From assembly GCF_910591885.1 (NCBI RefSeq), contig NC_063282.1, forward strand, positions 3,970,001 to 4,034,000: a stretch of DNA of 64,000 nucleotides, written 5' to 3'. The position numbers were made by a program, and so were the translations under genes. The notes below the pieces were generated by a model. It saw only the letters and a list, made by a program, of their open reading frames with translations. It had not been told where the DNA came from and made no database searches. This DNA is from Bombus terrestris (lineage: Eukaryota > Arthropoda > Insecta > Hymenoptera > Apidae). Below, in pieces: positions 14,440 through 26,990 of this stretch; within the stretch, counting starts at the first letter, position 1; each line of letters begins with the position of its first letter.

Positions 14440-15700
14440 CTCGTAATATACAACGAGATTCATTATTCTGTACAAAGTTGCAGGTGTTGAAGATTAAGAT
14501 TAGCTGAAATAACCTTACCTCACCCTATTAATTAAAGGCAGTATCACATAATATACAAGTTTGATTATTCTGTACGAAGTTGCAAGCGTTGAAGATTAAG
14601 ATCAGCTCAAACAAAGCCCATATTACCCTATTAATTCAGAAATAAAGAATACCTGACTTTATCATAAAGTCATTTCGACGACGAAGAGACACGATTTACG
14701 TGTTCTCGAAGAAGAGAAGTCTCTTCTGTATCTCTCCCTCGGATATCATTAATTTGGCAAGAAGAAAAAATAAAAGAATTTCCTCGTTTCTCAATTCCTC
14801 TAATTTCCTACAAATTGACAAACAACGAATATCTGCCCCCGAGATGTTAAACTTTTCAGATTGAAATTAACATTTACGTTCGTCTACCCCGCCCTAAAAA
14901 TTTAAAAAGAAATAAAAACCGACCCTGCCGTTCTAACGACGAGGAAACACGTTTACGATGTGCTCTTGATGAGTAGGAGGCTCTTCTTTAAATTTCCCTC
15001 CAATATATACTCAATACCTTTCCTAATTCCTACAATTTGCATTTATGAAGCGAAGAATATTTCTCTCTAAATATGTTGTCTATTAAAATTAATTCAAGAA
15101 ATCCTAGCTTATCCTCGTAATTACAGAAAGATTAAAAACTAATAAGAGACGTTGAATTTTGTCGTAAAACCACCTTAGCGAACAAAGGAGTGCAGTTTTT
15201 TGTTTATATGGCCTTTAGCGTACAATGGGCTAAAGAGTACAAAATATTTCTCTTTAAGGAGTCAAGTGTTATCTTATCTTACGCAATTGATTGAAAAGTA
15301 CAAAATATCGAAAAATCATTTCTCAATAAAATCATTTTCCTTTCATTTTTAACGATAAACAAACACGACCCATCGCGCGTCGTTTACGAAGAATCTGCCC
15401 CTCTTTGATCTCCGTCCCCCACCGCCCTATATATTCGATTACTTCCCCAATTCCACTAATTTCCCATTAATTAAGAAATAAAGAACATTTCAACCAGGCG
15501 TTGACGATTAATATTAACTCGTATCGCCCTGTCTTAACCTATTAATTAAGGAACGAAGAGTATCGAACTCTATCGTAAGATGATTCTAGCGACAAAGAAG
15601 CACAGTTCATCACGGTCTCTCGGTGAAGAAGGGCCTCTTCTTCGAGCTGCCTTCGATACCCTTAATTCGATACTAGTCACGGCCCGATCCTGTGGTCGTC
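14440..15700. repeat. Highly diverged tandem array, about four copies
   Basis: A 102-bp duplication (GTTGAAGATTAAGAT at 14486 and 14588, each followed by CCCTATTAATT) leads into larger repeating blocks. These carry the shared order: ACCCTATTAATT, GAAATAAAGAATA, a Leu/Ile-like CTxTATCGTAA, CTAGCGACxAAGAAGCACAGTT, a TGCTCTCGATGAAGAGGAGGCCTCTTCTT-like block and TCCCTCGATATxCTTAATT. Recognisable blocks sit at about 14580-14770, 14840-15030, 15060-15210 and 15390-15700. Boundaries are approximate. Confidence 0.55.
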
Positions 15701-15880
15701 GGCGTCGATAATTGAGGAAGCGGCGGCGAGATTAGCGAGTGGGGGGTTGCAGCTGCTTCGTTATTATGATTTTCTTCATTAAATGCCGATCAAGGCAACG
15801 CTTTAATGGCTTTCTGGGTCTTATCAGCCGCGGCAAATAAGACGAGCGCTACTCGCGCGCATAAACCCGATCGTGTGGAG
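15700..15880. promoter_or_regulatory. Candidate enhancer-like block in the downstream intron
   Basis: Following the tandem array, composition becomes balanced, with CAGCTG, TTATCAG (GATA-type), two TTTAATGG/CATTAAA words, CGCGGCAAATAAG and GCATAAACCCG (Hox-like). Function inferred only. Confidence 0.28.
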
Positions 15881-16204
15881 AGAGCGAGATACGGCGACCC
15901 GCTTATTCGTCAGCCGCTTATTTCAATATTACAGTGTAATAAATAGCGAGCGAGACTCGCCGAGGATTAAATCGACGAAAATTACAGATTCCCGGCTACG
16001 CGAGGGCAGAGGGAGGGAACAAGAGCGGCAAAGAGAAAGGGGAGGGAGTCGGCTGGCAAATTACATAGATCTCGCGCAACGGTATATTCGTGTACCTGGG
16101 CATTTTTCTTTCACTTGTGCTCTCTTCAACGCACGGCAAAACGATAAGGGAGCGTAGCTTCGATGTGCTTTTACGGTGTCGTTATCGATGGGGTTTGCAG
16201 TACT

Positions 16205-16432
16205 CGAGCTGTTCGAATCTGTTGAAATTTCAAAGTGATAACGAGGTGGTTGATGTTTCCACGTGGTGTGCTCTTTGTGGTTTTGGCAAGCAGAATGTTA
16301 TAATTTGCAGTGTCGCCGACCGATTACATCTTGCAGGTACAGGTTTCCTCTACAGGAATTTGAAAGTGACGATGAGACGGTCGAGGATTTTACACGGCAC
16401 GTTTTTCGTGCATTTTGCAAGTAGAATTTCTT
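16205..16432. repeat. Weak tandem duplication, unit about 140-150 bp
   Basis: The stretch containing GAAATTTCAAAGTGATAACGAGGTGGT...TTTTGGCAAGCAGAAT resembles GGAATTTGAAAGTGACGATGAGACGGT...TTTTGCAAGTAGAATTT further right. The match is short and divergent, so this is tentative. Confidence 0.4.
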
Positions 16433-19400
16433 AGAAGATTTGTCAGGAGTTCCATCGAAGAAGATCTTCTGGACGTTTCGTTGCGGCAAGTTTCTGCAAC
16501 AAATTTCATTAGACGCTTGGTCGCTCGATGAAAATCCGAAGATGATCGTTGCGTAGAAGTTAAATGCTAGTTTCTCGAGACTGCGATGTCGTCGACGTTC
16601 TTTCACACTGTGACTTTGCCAGGTGTTTCGATTGAACAAGTTCGAAACACAATGCGGTTGCACTTTGCTTCTATCAGGTGATTCTTGAACCGTGCCACAC
16701 GCATTGAAATTATGGCTTTCTTAAGATTTCCATCCTGAAACCTGCCCTCCTTCTGTAGTTCTGTAATACTCTTCGTACGTTTTCCATTTTTACAGATATC
16801 ACAAGATATTGCTTGTTTATTACACCACACTGCTTGTAATATTATACAACTACCACGTAAGTGGCACAATTTTTTTTCACACACGTGACCGCGTTCAGAT
16901 ATAAATTTGATAGCAGAAAATTTTCTGCTGTTTCGTTGCTATTCAAAATTGAAAGAACGCATATAGACATTTAGGAAAGAACGATTTGAAAGAAACCGCG
17001 AAACGATCGCCAGAAGAATCGCCAAATCTCTTCGTTACGATATTCAATTTAAGATCATGTGCTTACATAAAGTTTCGTAAAAGAATAACCGAAGAAAGAA
17101 GGATATCTGTTCCCAAATTTCCATTCTCCGCCGTTTTTGAAACGAGGAAAATCGACGGTCCAATTCCATCGATCGATATAATTTATATCCACAATATTTA
17201 TTGTTTGTTACGATATTCTACGAAATCCATGCATTCTTCCATCGCGCGCTCTCTCTCGCGCCTGTTCGCTTAATGGCAGACAATAATTGTTGTTTTTCAA
17301 CGGAAACAGGCAAGATATACGTGTCAGATCATGCACGATGTTTCACTGGCCTCCGGCCTATGATAATCTGTCCTATTCTATAAACGTTCGGTGAATATCA
17401 TTAAATTTTAACGATCCATCTTATGGTACGTTGCGCCGCTCGTCCTTCGGTCTCTCTCTGTAGTTTCTGTCTCTTCTTCGCCTTGTCTCTTCCTCTACCA
17501 GCCGATTCATCGTCGTCCTTTATTCGTCGCTGCGTTTCAGTCTCTCGATTTATCTTGTAGATCGATGATTTTTCCTTGGGCTACGTGCATCATTTCTTCC
17601 CTCGTATACGTTTTCTTGGACGTTCTTCTTTTGGAATTTTACTTCTTTTTTTGTTTTTTGTTTGATTTTATTACGCTGTGCATTTTTATCATTAACTTCT
17701 CTTCAGGCGTTTCAATGTTGGGAGATTAGGCGGTAGCAAATGTTATTTTAATTCGAGCATACTTCGTCTTACCCTTGTTCATCATACACTTTCATTTCCT
17801 CTTTAGCTTCTTCTCTTCCTTTTTGCTTCCACGCGTTTCTTCTATTTTCCAGCGTATTATTTTTTATTCCCTTCTTCTATTATTTTTGCTCTTATTTAAT
17901 CTTATGGCAGCCTCTTCTATACCTTCCTTATCGTAACGTTTCCACTTCTACGTAGCTTTTATATCATCTTCCTTTAAACAGTCGTCGAGGTTTCTAAGAA
18001 ACCTGACGCTGCAAGATCATGCATAATTTTCATTTTCCTATTAATCCTATCAATTCCTATTAATCCATTTCCTAAAATCCCTCATTTTGCCGGACATCGT
18101 CGATTCAACTAACTTTCTAAATTCTACGATAATTGCTAGATATACCAAAGAGAATTCTAGTTTTCTCTCAGACATCCTCGTATCGAGTTATTAAACGAAT
18201 CAGACTTTCATTAATCGAAACTAATCGAAGCTTTCTTACATTAATCATCTTCAAAGAATTTCAAATTAGATTAATCCCATCGAGCAAGTACTTCTTTAAT
18301 CAAATTAATAAGATACATGAGCCAGTAGGGATTTTCAAAATCCTGATCAAATTTTTACGATCCAACATCTTTCTGTAGTTTTATTACGATGAACGCTAAA
18401 AATACCAGAGATGAGAAAGGGAAAGTGCGACTCAAGTTTATTAGCTTCCTCGTGTAAACATTTAGAGGATTGCAGAACTTTTTAAAATCTGCAAACAGTC
18501 CTATAAGAAGAAGGGTTAAAGAACCTACTCTTGGATGGATGTACCTGGATACTTGAAATCCGGTCGTAAACGTAGCGGAAAATCGTTAGTGACAGCTCAA
18601 TTTCCGAAAATCACCTTTCAACCCTTTCATTACCTACTGCAACAGGACGAACGATACCGTTCAAAGGGTTGACACTTTTGCTTCCTGACTTTTTTATAAA
18701 TACGATCACAGCGTTCTTAAAATTAAATTCTTAAAGTTAACTCCATTTCGATCTCATAAATTTCCATGGGAAGAAATCGAACACGGTTATATGGGAAATA
18801 TTGTGAAAGTGATTTATCACAGTGATAATCCAAATCGTTCTCACACAACACATAATTAACTATACCAATTAACGGAGATACTTAATTCGATCGTCAAATA
18901 GACTTACCGCGCACTAATCTTCATTCCGTAAAATGAGATCACAATATATACAAAGGAATAATAATAAAAATGAATTTCTATTTCTTCCAGCGTTCCCATA
19001 AACGTCCTGATACTTTCGCGAGCAAATATAACTTCTAAACGATGTTGAACAAAAATGTTTCCAATTATTAGCATTAATTGTACGTAGGTAGGAAGAAAAG
19101 GGAACTTTGTTTGGTTCACATAATTTTTCCTCTTCCGTCCAATTTCCCCGATTCGTTAACGCGGCTAATTGCAAACACTGACAAGCTGCTGCGCTTTTGT
19201 GTGCTTTCGCGATTAAGCAAAATCCCTGGCTTTTCGACGACACGATGTAAACGACGAGATCCTCTTCTCGACAGGCGGCGCGGCTCCATTTCGAGAAACA
19301 GTCGTGAGCAACTTCTTTCCTAAACCTGAGGAGAATCTCCGACGTTCGGGGGCGTACTAGACCTCTGGCTAGGGGAAGGGCGCAAATAGAAATAAAATCG

Positions 19401-21268
19401 ATACACATCCGGATACTGACATACGTGCAAGACGAAAAATGTTCGGGCCCGAGGAAAGCTTCTTCGAGAAGAAAGAGAGAGAATGAAATTTATGCATTTT
19501 TGTCTTCTTCTTTCTTTCTTTTTTTTTTTAAGGGCAGATAGAGAAATGGAGAGACTTGAGGGAATATTTGAAGTATTCCTGGAAATTAAAATTAGAAATG
19601 GAAAGCGATGAAACATCTTTGCAAAAGCATTCTTATATTTTTGCAATTACATAGAAAATTATTATAATGAAGATCGATCATGAGGACTTGATCCATAAAG
19701 AGGGATTATACTGGAAGAAAATTTGATAGACAATATACGATAAAGGGAAAGTTACAGACTTTAGGAGAATTTATTCCAAACTACTGTTGATTATGTATAA
19801 TATTTATATAATATTATAGCTCTTCAAATGGCGAAACCACATCAAAGAGTACATTTATAATCTAGTTGACCATCATACTGAATGGACGATACACACAGAA
19901 ACTGAAATAGGCTAAATTGGTCAAAGAAAATCGCGATATAGAAATAATAAGGAAGCTTTAAAGAATTTCCTTATACAAAGAACCGTATTCGCAATGTTAA
20001 TCATTTAGGACTCAAATCCTGTAAGAATTTACCTTGAAATCGTTTGCTTATCGATTGCACTAGAAAAACAGATACTTGAAAGACAAAGTAGGAAGCATGA
20101 AGTTCCTGGTCACAGAAATGGTGGACCAAAATTACGCTGGGACAACAGACAGGGTAAGAGGGGAAATTAAAAAGGAGAAAGGCTAAGGGGGCGGTATCTC
20201 TTTTCGCGTTTTCACGGCGTATTCCAACTAGGAACGGTGGAAACTGGTTGCTAGGTGAATAGTTGATGTTTTACAACAGCGGCGAGAGCCGAATAACCCT
20301 CGTGGCTTTGTTCAATTGTAGTAGAAACAACGCGACCTTACAAAATTACTGCTATACATACAAGACCTAAGGGAATGCCATAAAATGTTAAAACATCATA
20401 AAATTACTCATTAGTTGACGAAAGAACGGGACCATTTAATTACTTTTCTATATCCATTTTTATGTATTTTCCCTAAATAAACATTAAATAACTTTAAGTG
20501 TTATTTTACCAACTAATGTGTATAATGGCAATTGATGGGGATATGATTAAACAAATAAAATCTGAGAAGAAAACTTCCTTAATTGTTGCTATAGATATTA
20601 TAAGGCAAATTATTATAATAGAATATTATAGAACGATATAGTAGAATAGAATACAATACAATAGAAATATTACAGAAATTACGTAATACGATTATCATGC
20701 AAATAATTCGTTAGGTTATTCGTTAGGAATTTTCGCGATATTTTATGCAGAACCCGAGATTTTCATCTCTCGGAATTGTCGATCGAATAATAATTTAATG
20801 TAATACGAGGAACTATATTTCCGCGAATGTCTATATCAATTACCAAAATTATCTGACTCGTGTATTAAAAAATCTTCATTTATGTTCTAAATGAAAAATA
20901 AGCTTTAATAACATTGTGAAATTTTCTCACTATGATCAAAATGTACATATTCTATGTACCTGGAAATCTATACCTGTTCTTCTTCATAAAATTTCTTCCT
21001 ATAAATTTTCTACGTAGGTTTTCCTGTAACTGTCTATCAATAAAAATTATTCCCGTAATTTCTAGAACCTCAATGAAATTATCAAACCCCCGAACCCGGA
21101 AACATGATTTAGCCATAAAAGCCAATATCGTCAATGACCGCGTTATCGATGCGACGTTACATAATGGAAAAAGAAAAATAATAAGAACGAAGACTCGGAT
21201 CTATGAATTAAACAATTAGAATAGAAAGTTAAAATAGGAAGAAAAGGAGGACATTTTCGATTACTTAC

Positions 21269-21444
21269 CTGTGGACACATCTTGCATTGGTACTTTCTCG
21301 GCGGATGAGAGTGTGGTCCACCTAAATGGGGGTTCAGATGCGACGGATGAGATGGTTTTACGGTCAAAGGTTGAGGAACCACCAGCAGACTCGCTGGAGG
21401 ACTTCCGCTGCTGGATCCCCCGGCGCCTCGATATTGTTCGTCAC
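21269..21444 (-). CDS. rn: Coding exon opening the zinc-finger region of a rotund/squeeze-like transcription factor
   Basis: This 176-nt exon lies between a minus-strand acceptor (TGTTGGTTACAG) and a near-consensus donor (CAG followed by GTAAGTAA). Two bases complete a split Gly codon; 58 codons follow with no stop. The product starts DEQYRGAGGSSSGSPP, passes through a Val/Pro then His/Pro-rich linker, and ends PRKYQCKMCPQ. The Y-x-C-x2-C pattern is the first half of a C2H2 zinc finger; its helix and two His ligands must be in the next exon, beyond the left end of the window. KYQCKMCPQ at the start of the finger array is, from memory of the family, characteristic of Rotund and Squeeze (insect relatives of ZNF384/ZNF362), nuclear DNA-binding regulators of appendage and neuronal development. 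Large introns favour rotund over squeeze. Any other C2H2 gene with the same opening is the alternative. Confidence 0.8.
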
Positions 21445-21741
21445 CTGTAACCAACAAGCAACGATGCAAATCTCGTTAGAAACGCCTCAAGTATATATTT
21501 AGTTCCTCAAGAGATAGTCTAACCTGCTTCCTTCTAAACAAATAATTTATGTATGTCACGCGATACCAATTAAGTCTGTTATTTATTTAAAACAAGAACA
21601 TAAAATTGAAAGAATTTTGTTATTTAAATACCGTGCCTGTATTTTAAGGCTGCTTTAGGCTATTTATTTCTCCAATGTATGTTAATAAAACATTGTGATC
21701 AATATTAAGTATTATTACAAAGTATTAATTTTAATTGTGAA

Positions 21742-21987
21742 TTAACACGTTCACGCCGGCGTTGCGTATGGATTATTATTTGAGGGCCGTATACCATTTA
21801 TAGATAGCTATTATACTATTATTTACATTTTCAACTATAACATTTTCTAGTTACTAAACGAGTTACATTTTTGTTGGTACGCACTGTCTGATGGAAGATT
21901 CAGATATGAGCCACCGGTGGTGCACGCCGCCTGATGGCAGGTTCGAGCGTGAGCGACCGGTGGAACGCGTCGGCGTGAACGTGTTAA
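21742..21987. mobile_element. piggyBac-like MITE flanked by TTAA
   Basis: A 238-bp segment (21746-21983) is flanked on both sides by TTAA (21742-21745 and 21984-21987), the target-site duplication of piggyBac elements. Its ends are inverted repeats: CACGTTCACGCCG is perfect for 13 bp on both strands, with partial matching inward. No transposase is encoded, so it is a non-autonomous element. The right half contains a 43-bp direct repeat (copies starting at 21875 and 21918, with a truncated third start at 21961) marked by a conserved CTGATGG core and CCGGTGG boundaries. It lies about 300 bp upstream, in the transcript sense, of the zinc-finger exon. The open frame over the right part is accidental. 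Confidence 0.8.
21875..21973. repeat. 43-bp subterminal tandem repeat inside the piggyBac-like MITE
   Basis: Two full units begin TGGTACGCACTG (21875) and TGGTGCACGCCG (21918), share a CTGATGG core and end in CCACCGG or CGACCGG; a third begins TGGAACGCGTC at 21961. The units are diverged by roughly a third. Subterminal repeats of this kind often serve as transposase-binding sites; that role is inferred here. Confidence 0.65.
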
Positions 21988-24900
21988 TATCCACGTTCAA
22001 AATATTCGTCAATTACGTTGAACATTATTCGGGAAATAAAATGGAACTTGATTGTTTCAAAGTTCAAATATCTTTTAATCTAAAAAGTGAATGCACTGGA
22101 AATGAAATAATCTGTCGAGACCACTTTTTGCCACTTTGGTCTTTGATATATTTCAAAGAATTTTATTATCGATAGGAAATAAACAGATTAATATCTAAAG
22201 TATTTATTAATTATATTAAACAAACATTATGCAGCGTGAAATTCGATTACCATCGCGATCAGGTGGAAATATTAATTGGCGAAAAATTTCTTTTGCTCAT
22301 AGGACTGTATAAATATAACACGAACGTTAGAGTTATACGTGTTTTATGATCGTGACTAACCAGATTAGAAAGTCACTATCGCAACGAATAGATATTTATT
22401 TATTAAACTGGTTCGGTGGTTTCGCGAGCGTTATTGAATCAGAGAAATTTCTGTTGCCATTCATCGCGACAATTAATACGATATAATATGCCGATTAAGT
22501 GGCAACGACAGAAAAAATGATAAAATGTTAACGTATCAGCGTGAACGCAATGCAGCTAATAACAGCGTAATTCAAGGAATTCTGCCTGCGTTTATCGTAA
22601 CGAGTGATCTTGAATAAAAAAGATTATAATTAGAGGGCATTATGCGATGCCGCGGAAATAAATGTCGTTACAGAAATGCCCGCAGTATCTGCCTTCGTCT
22701 TTTTCTTCTTTCTACTGTTACGAAGATGCACAGTTAAGATACTTTCTTCTATTATCGATAAATAACAGATAATAAATCCGCGTAACGTGATCTCAATGAA
22801 AGTTAACACACATGTTACGGCACATAATAATGTTTCGTACGATGTTAACGATTGGTTCCAGGAAATTGTAGTTTAGAAAAGTAAAAGTTCCCAGAGCAAT
22901 CATCGTTACGAGATAATTACAATTTGTAGAAGTTTTCGATAAGAAATAAGGAATCGATCGTTTCAAACGATCTCCAGAACTTTTCCTTCCAATTATTACT
23001 GTTCGACTAATCTACAATTATCGAAATTCATTTTGCACCTGATAATGATACTCACCTTTCGATTCCTAATACCAGAGAATTCAAAGTCCCATACTATTCA
23101 GATTATATTTGTTCGGAAGATAATTATTAAATCTCGGAATAATTAAATCCTCGAACTGAATTTTCAATCTTTCCCTTACGATCCCTACTTTCGAAGAAGA
23201 AGGTCGAATATTACCACGCTGCTATATATAATCTTCAAAAATAATATCTAGAACTCTGTATTACCACTTTCAAGATGGTATCTAATCATCAAAACTCTGT
23301 CACCTCTCAATCTCTATGGAACTCCAACACTTCTAATTCGAAGGAAAGTCAGATATTACCAGAATAACATTCAATCAGCCAAAGTCCCATTATCTTTACA
23401 TAAATTTCAAAGAGAGATCGATCCCTACCAAATTATCTCTCTAATTTAAAGAAACATCAAATATCAAATAATATCAAAATCCTACATCAAATATTTCAAT
23501 CACTAAACGACCCTCAAAAAATTATCCAACCCCCATTACCTCTGTATAAATTCCTGAAAAAGATCGAATCTCATCGAACTATTTCCCCCTATCAACCATC
23601 GATTAAAACGAAACAAAATCAAAAAGAAAAAAGGAGAACGGACGTAATAACCCGAAAACTCACCTCGAAGAAAACAATGTCTCTAAATCTACTACATTCT
23701 CCGATTGAAAAAAGATCCTCTCGACCAGGAAAGACCTGCGTTACGTTTGATCGACGACGATAAAACCCGGACGATAATTGATGGAAGGTATACGGCGCGA
23801 GATATGAGGAATTGCACCGGTTACAAGCAAACACGCAGAGAAAGAGGCACGCGGATCGAGACTGACGCAACGGCGGCTGGTGCGAGGGGCAAGGATCCTG
23901 GCAGGTTGCAAGGACGAGTGATCCTGCATTACGAGTAGCTGTCATTAAAGGCAAGTTCTCAATATCGAGACCGAGCCACACGGCGAGTACAGGTGCATCC
24001 GCTCGGTGTGTGCGTGCGTTGTTCGATCGAACTCTGTTTCTCCTCGTTCCATCGCTTCTCTTCTCCTCGTCTTCTATTAACATTTTTCTTCCTGCCTGCT
24101 ACCGGTGGTCTTCAAATCGACGTGATCGCGAGAAGAAAGTTTCGAGTTTCAGAGCGGTGTTTCTTATTACGCGTTTCTTTTCCTCGACATGCGTGGTCGA
24201 GGGCGAATCAAATGGAAATTCAAGCATTTAGACGAAGAGCGATGCTTCTTATCATTATTTTGATTAATCTTTCGTTTGCAGATCGTTGCGGGGATCAATA
24301 GGAGGATGTCCAGTGTTACGAGGTTTCCAATCTTTCGCTAGTATCGTTGGATCAATTTATACGTCAGTTAGGTTCTTTAGTTTTGGGCTGTTTAGTTTCG
24401 ATTCGTATCTTCTGACAATTTTCATCGTGTAAAACGTAGGATGCAGATTAAATTGCGCTACTACAGAATTAAGTTACACAGAGTATCGTAAGTGAAATTG
24501 ACTTTGGATAACAAAAGTGTTTAGAAACAGCCGCGAGTTACATACTAACAGACGATATTATTTGAGGGTTAATATGTAATGTAGTGGTTGATAAAAATAT
24601 ATCGGCACCTTTGTGAAAAGAGATTTTTGTATTTTGTTCTCGATATGTAAATTTAATTAGAGCCGTGTTTTTAGAAGCCAAACTCTGGTGAACTCGACTT
24701 TCTGCGAGCCTCGAACTTTGTTACACAGGTAACAGAGGAACAAATGATTTAATTTCATAAGTTCATTTATAACAGCAAGATGGCATAACCTTGCACTCTG
24801 TCAGGATTCCTGTTACAGCTGCTGCATATTGCGAATCTTCAAATAACAACGACGATCGTTAAAGAACTTTGCAAGTCGAAGAATTAACTGAATACACAGT

Positions 24901-25854
24901 TCACCGAATGCTACGTCTCTCGAGCCGATCGTTAAAATCGTTTCATCATGAGATCCGGAGCGGTTCTCCATTTCTCTTTTGCCTTTTTTTTCTTTTTTCT
25001 TCTTTTCAAACATCGACTTGGTTTTGCACGCCACGATCGAACGATTTCTGACTTTCATTACGCATTACGCGTTCCACGGGGTTTATTGCGCTCTCCCGAT
25101 CCTCTCCGTTTCTTCGTTAATTCCTTTTCTCCGTCTTCCTTTCGTACGAGGCTGTCTTTCCTCCAAGATGAATTTTAGTACGGCCAAGAAAGTTGGATCG
25201 CGAGCGCGTAAAAAGCTGGCGGAAGCATTAGGAGCATTAAACGGAGGAAGCTGTAATGAATTACGTATCTGATCTGTTTCCTGCCAATAAGAGAAAAACC
25301 CACGTCGGTTCGACCTTGCCCAGCCATCAGATATCTTTAAAAATAAGATTCAATTACTGGAGCGGGGCAAATCGACGACCAAATTGCCTTCCAGTTTTCA
25401 GCCGACTCTTAACTCTAATTTCTTGTATTTTTACATAAGTATTATTTTCAACCCCGCAACGTTCTACCAAATTCGTTCCGAAGCAAAATAGCCAAGAGGA
25501 GGCTTAAAGCAAAATTAATCGAACCTAGAGCATCATAGAAATCTTCTTAGCTTGCTCTATTACGAATAAATACATTGTACGTCATATAAAAATATAAATA
25601 TAAATTCGACAGGAAATTCCAATTCCCTATGCCACGAATACATGAAAAATTCACAGCTTGCAATACTAGAAACTGGCAACTTTGACGAGAAACATGTTAC
25701 ACGTCGCGAGGAAAATAATATTTCTCCCCAGGTAGTTCTCATCGTCCGTATACTATCCGTTTGAGAAACAAATTAACAGAGAGAACTGCACGGTATCAAT
25801 AGCAATGACACGAGCAAGAGAAGCCAATTAATCTTAGTGTTAAATCGCGTCAGC

Positions 25855-26000
25855 GCTCTGTGCAGAAATTTTTGCAAATCACGTTTCTCCGTACATTTTT
25901 ATCGCCTGGCTATTACCGTCGCGTTTAACTGGTAATTGGCTGGTTCATGCACGTGTAATTGCTCGTGCATATGCAGCCGCGACACTTTAACCCGTGACCA
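25855..26000. promoter_or_regulatory. Candidate enhancer-like block in the 22 kb intron
   Basis: It contains closely spaced TAATTG-type homeodomain cores (GGTAATTGGC, TGTAATTGCTC), an imperfect inverted repeat (CATGCACG and CGTGCATATG around TGTAATTGCT) and a CACGTG E-box-like word (TGCACGTGTAA). Function inferred only. Confidence 0.3.
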
Positions 26001-26715
26001 AAGAACACACGGGCCTTTAAGGTGTTATAGATTCTGCATACAGAAATTCAATTCCGTTTCTATTTGCATTTCGATTGCGCGCGTCTAAGAGCTATTTATT
26101 GAGAAGGAAAGGTAGTCGCCAACTGTACGATGTATATGTATGCGGTTTTTTCCTTCACCTGATTGGTGCATACGAAATGTCTTTTTTTCTTTTTTTTCCC
26201 ATTTTGCTTGCAGATGATATTCGATGGTTATGAATCACGTTAACACTATCACGAGCTGCGACGTTATAATAACGTGATATAGGTGTGCGCTATACATAGA
26301 GATGTATTACAACTTTGATTTTTAGACCCATTACTCTTGTACCTGTATATCTCTCTTTACTCGTTTTTTAAAAGTCAATTTATATTATCACGCGAATAAT
26401 ATGTCAATCGATCAAGCCTCTCTGTTCGCTTGATTAATACGACAAAATTGTTCATAGTAGTAATCCAATAATTGGTTTGAATATATTAATCATCTTGATA
26501 AATTATTCGCTACATTGAAACGCTGTACCTTCAACTATACCTTCGATTGCTTTTTCAACAGCGGGGTTAAGCTTCTAGAATTAATGTATAGCTTAAATGC
26601 TACACAAGATGCTAAACCTAAGGCAAATAAGAAAAAATCCACGAGAGAGCTATATTAGTCTTTGGCATTTCGAAAAATCATTCTCCTAAAGATCAACACG
26701 ATAGCTGTGCAAATT

Positions 26716-26990
26716 TATTTTCCTAACAAAAATCAACCTTCCCTGTAAATTCGTTTCCACGCTGTGTCCTTATCTATGCAATCTTTCATCGGAGTAAACT
26801 CTATACGGAACAATTGTCATATTTTATTTCATGAACATATTTCATACGTCGTACGTTTATTCTCGTACTAAAAATCAACCTTTTCCATAGATTTATCTCT
26901 ACGGTATCTTTCTTGCTTTACTCGTCTCTTATAAAAAAAAAAAACTCCATATACGAGAAACAATTGTCGTATAATCAGCATCGTGAAATA
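26716..26990. repeat. Diverged tandem duplication, unit about 142-150 bp
   Basis: AAAAATCAACCTT occurs near 26728 and 26870, and ACAATTGTCxTAT near 26809 and 26959. In between, both copies share a T-rich stretch with a TCTxTACGG-like motif and ACTC. Two copies. Confidence 0.6.

Larger units (their letters stand above)
1..21268 (-). other. Start of a >21 kb phase-0 intron following the finger-opening exon
   Basis: The intron begins with the GTAAGTAA donor at 21268 and runs off the left end. No continuation of the zinc finger (hydrophobic residue, then H-x3-5-H and a linker) was found on the minus strand, so the acceptor lies outside the window. Contents: purine-rich low-complexity DNA (0.3-0.65 kb), tandem duplications at 2.58-3.21, 9.98-10.44 and 14.44-15.70 kb, a mariner-type MITE at 13.47-13.63 kb, a GA microsatellite at 4.1 kb, an A run at 9.23 kb, and GC-richer blocks near 2.45, 8.3-8.7, 12.7-12.85 and 15.7-15.9 kb. 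The remainder shows nothing specific. Confidence 0.65.

Noticed and set aside
18914..19408. 164-codon minus-strand open frame
   Set aside because: No recognisable domain, no splice borders and mixed composition; overlapped by another frame on the same strand.
21143..21268. Read-through of the zinc-finger exon past position 21269
   Set aside because: The near-consensus donor GTAAGTAA follows CPQ, and the read-through becomes Phe/Leu-rich without completing the finger's His ligands.
21445..21469. ATG at 21469 as the start codon of the zinc-finger exon
   Set aside because: It lies upstream of a good acceptor ending in TTACAG, and the exon phase exactly matches the 37-nt exon upstream, so this ATG is intronic.
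23619..24083. 154-codon minus-strand open frame
   Set aside because: No family resemblance or splice support; likely chance in a CpG-rich stretch.
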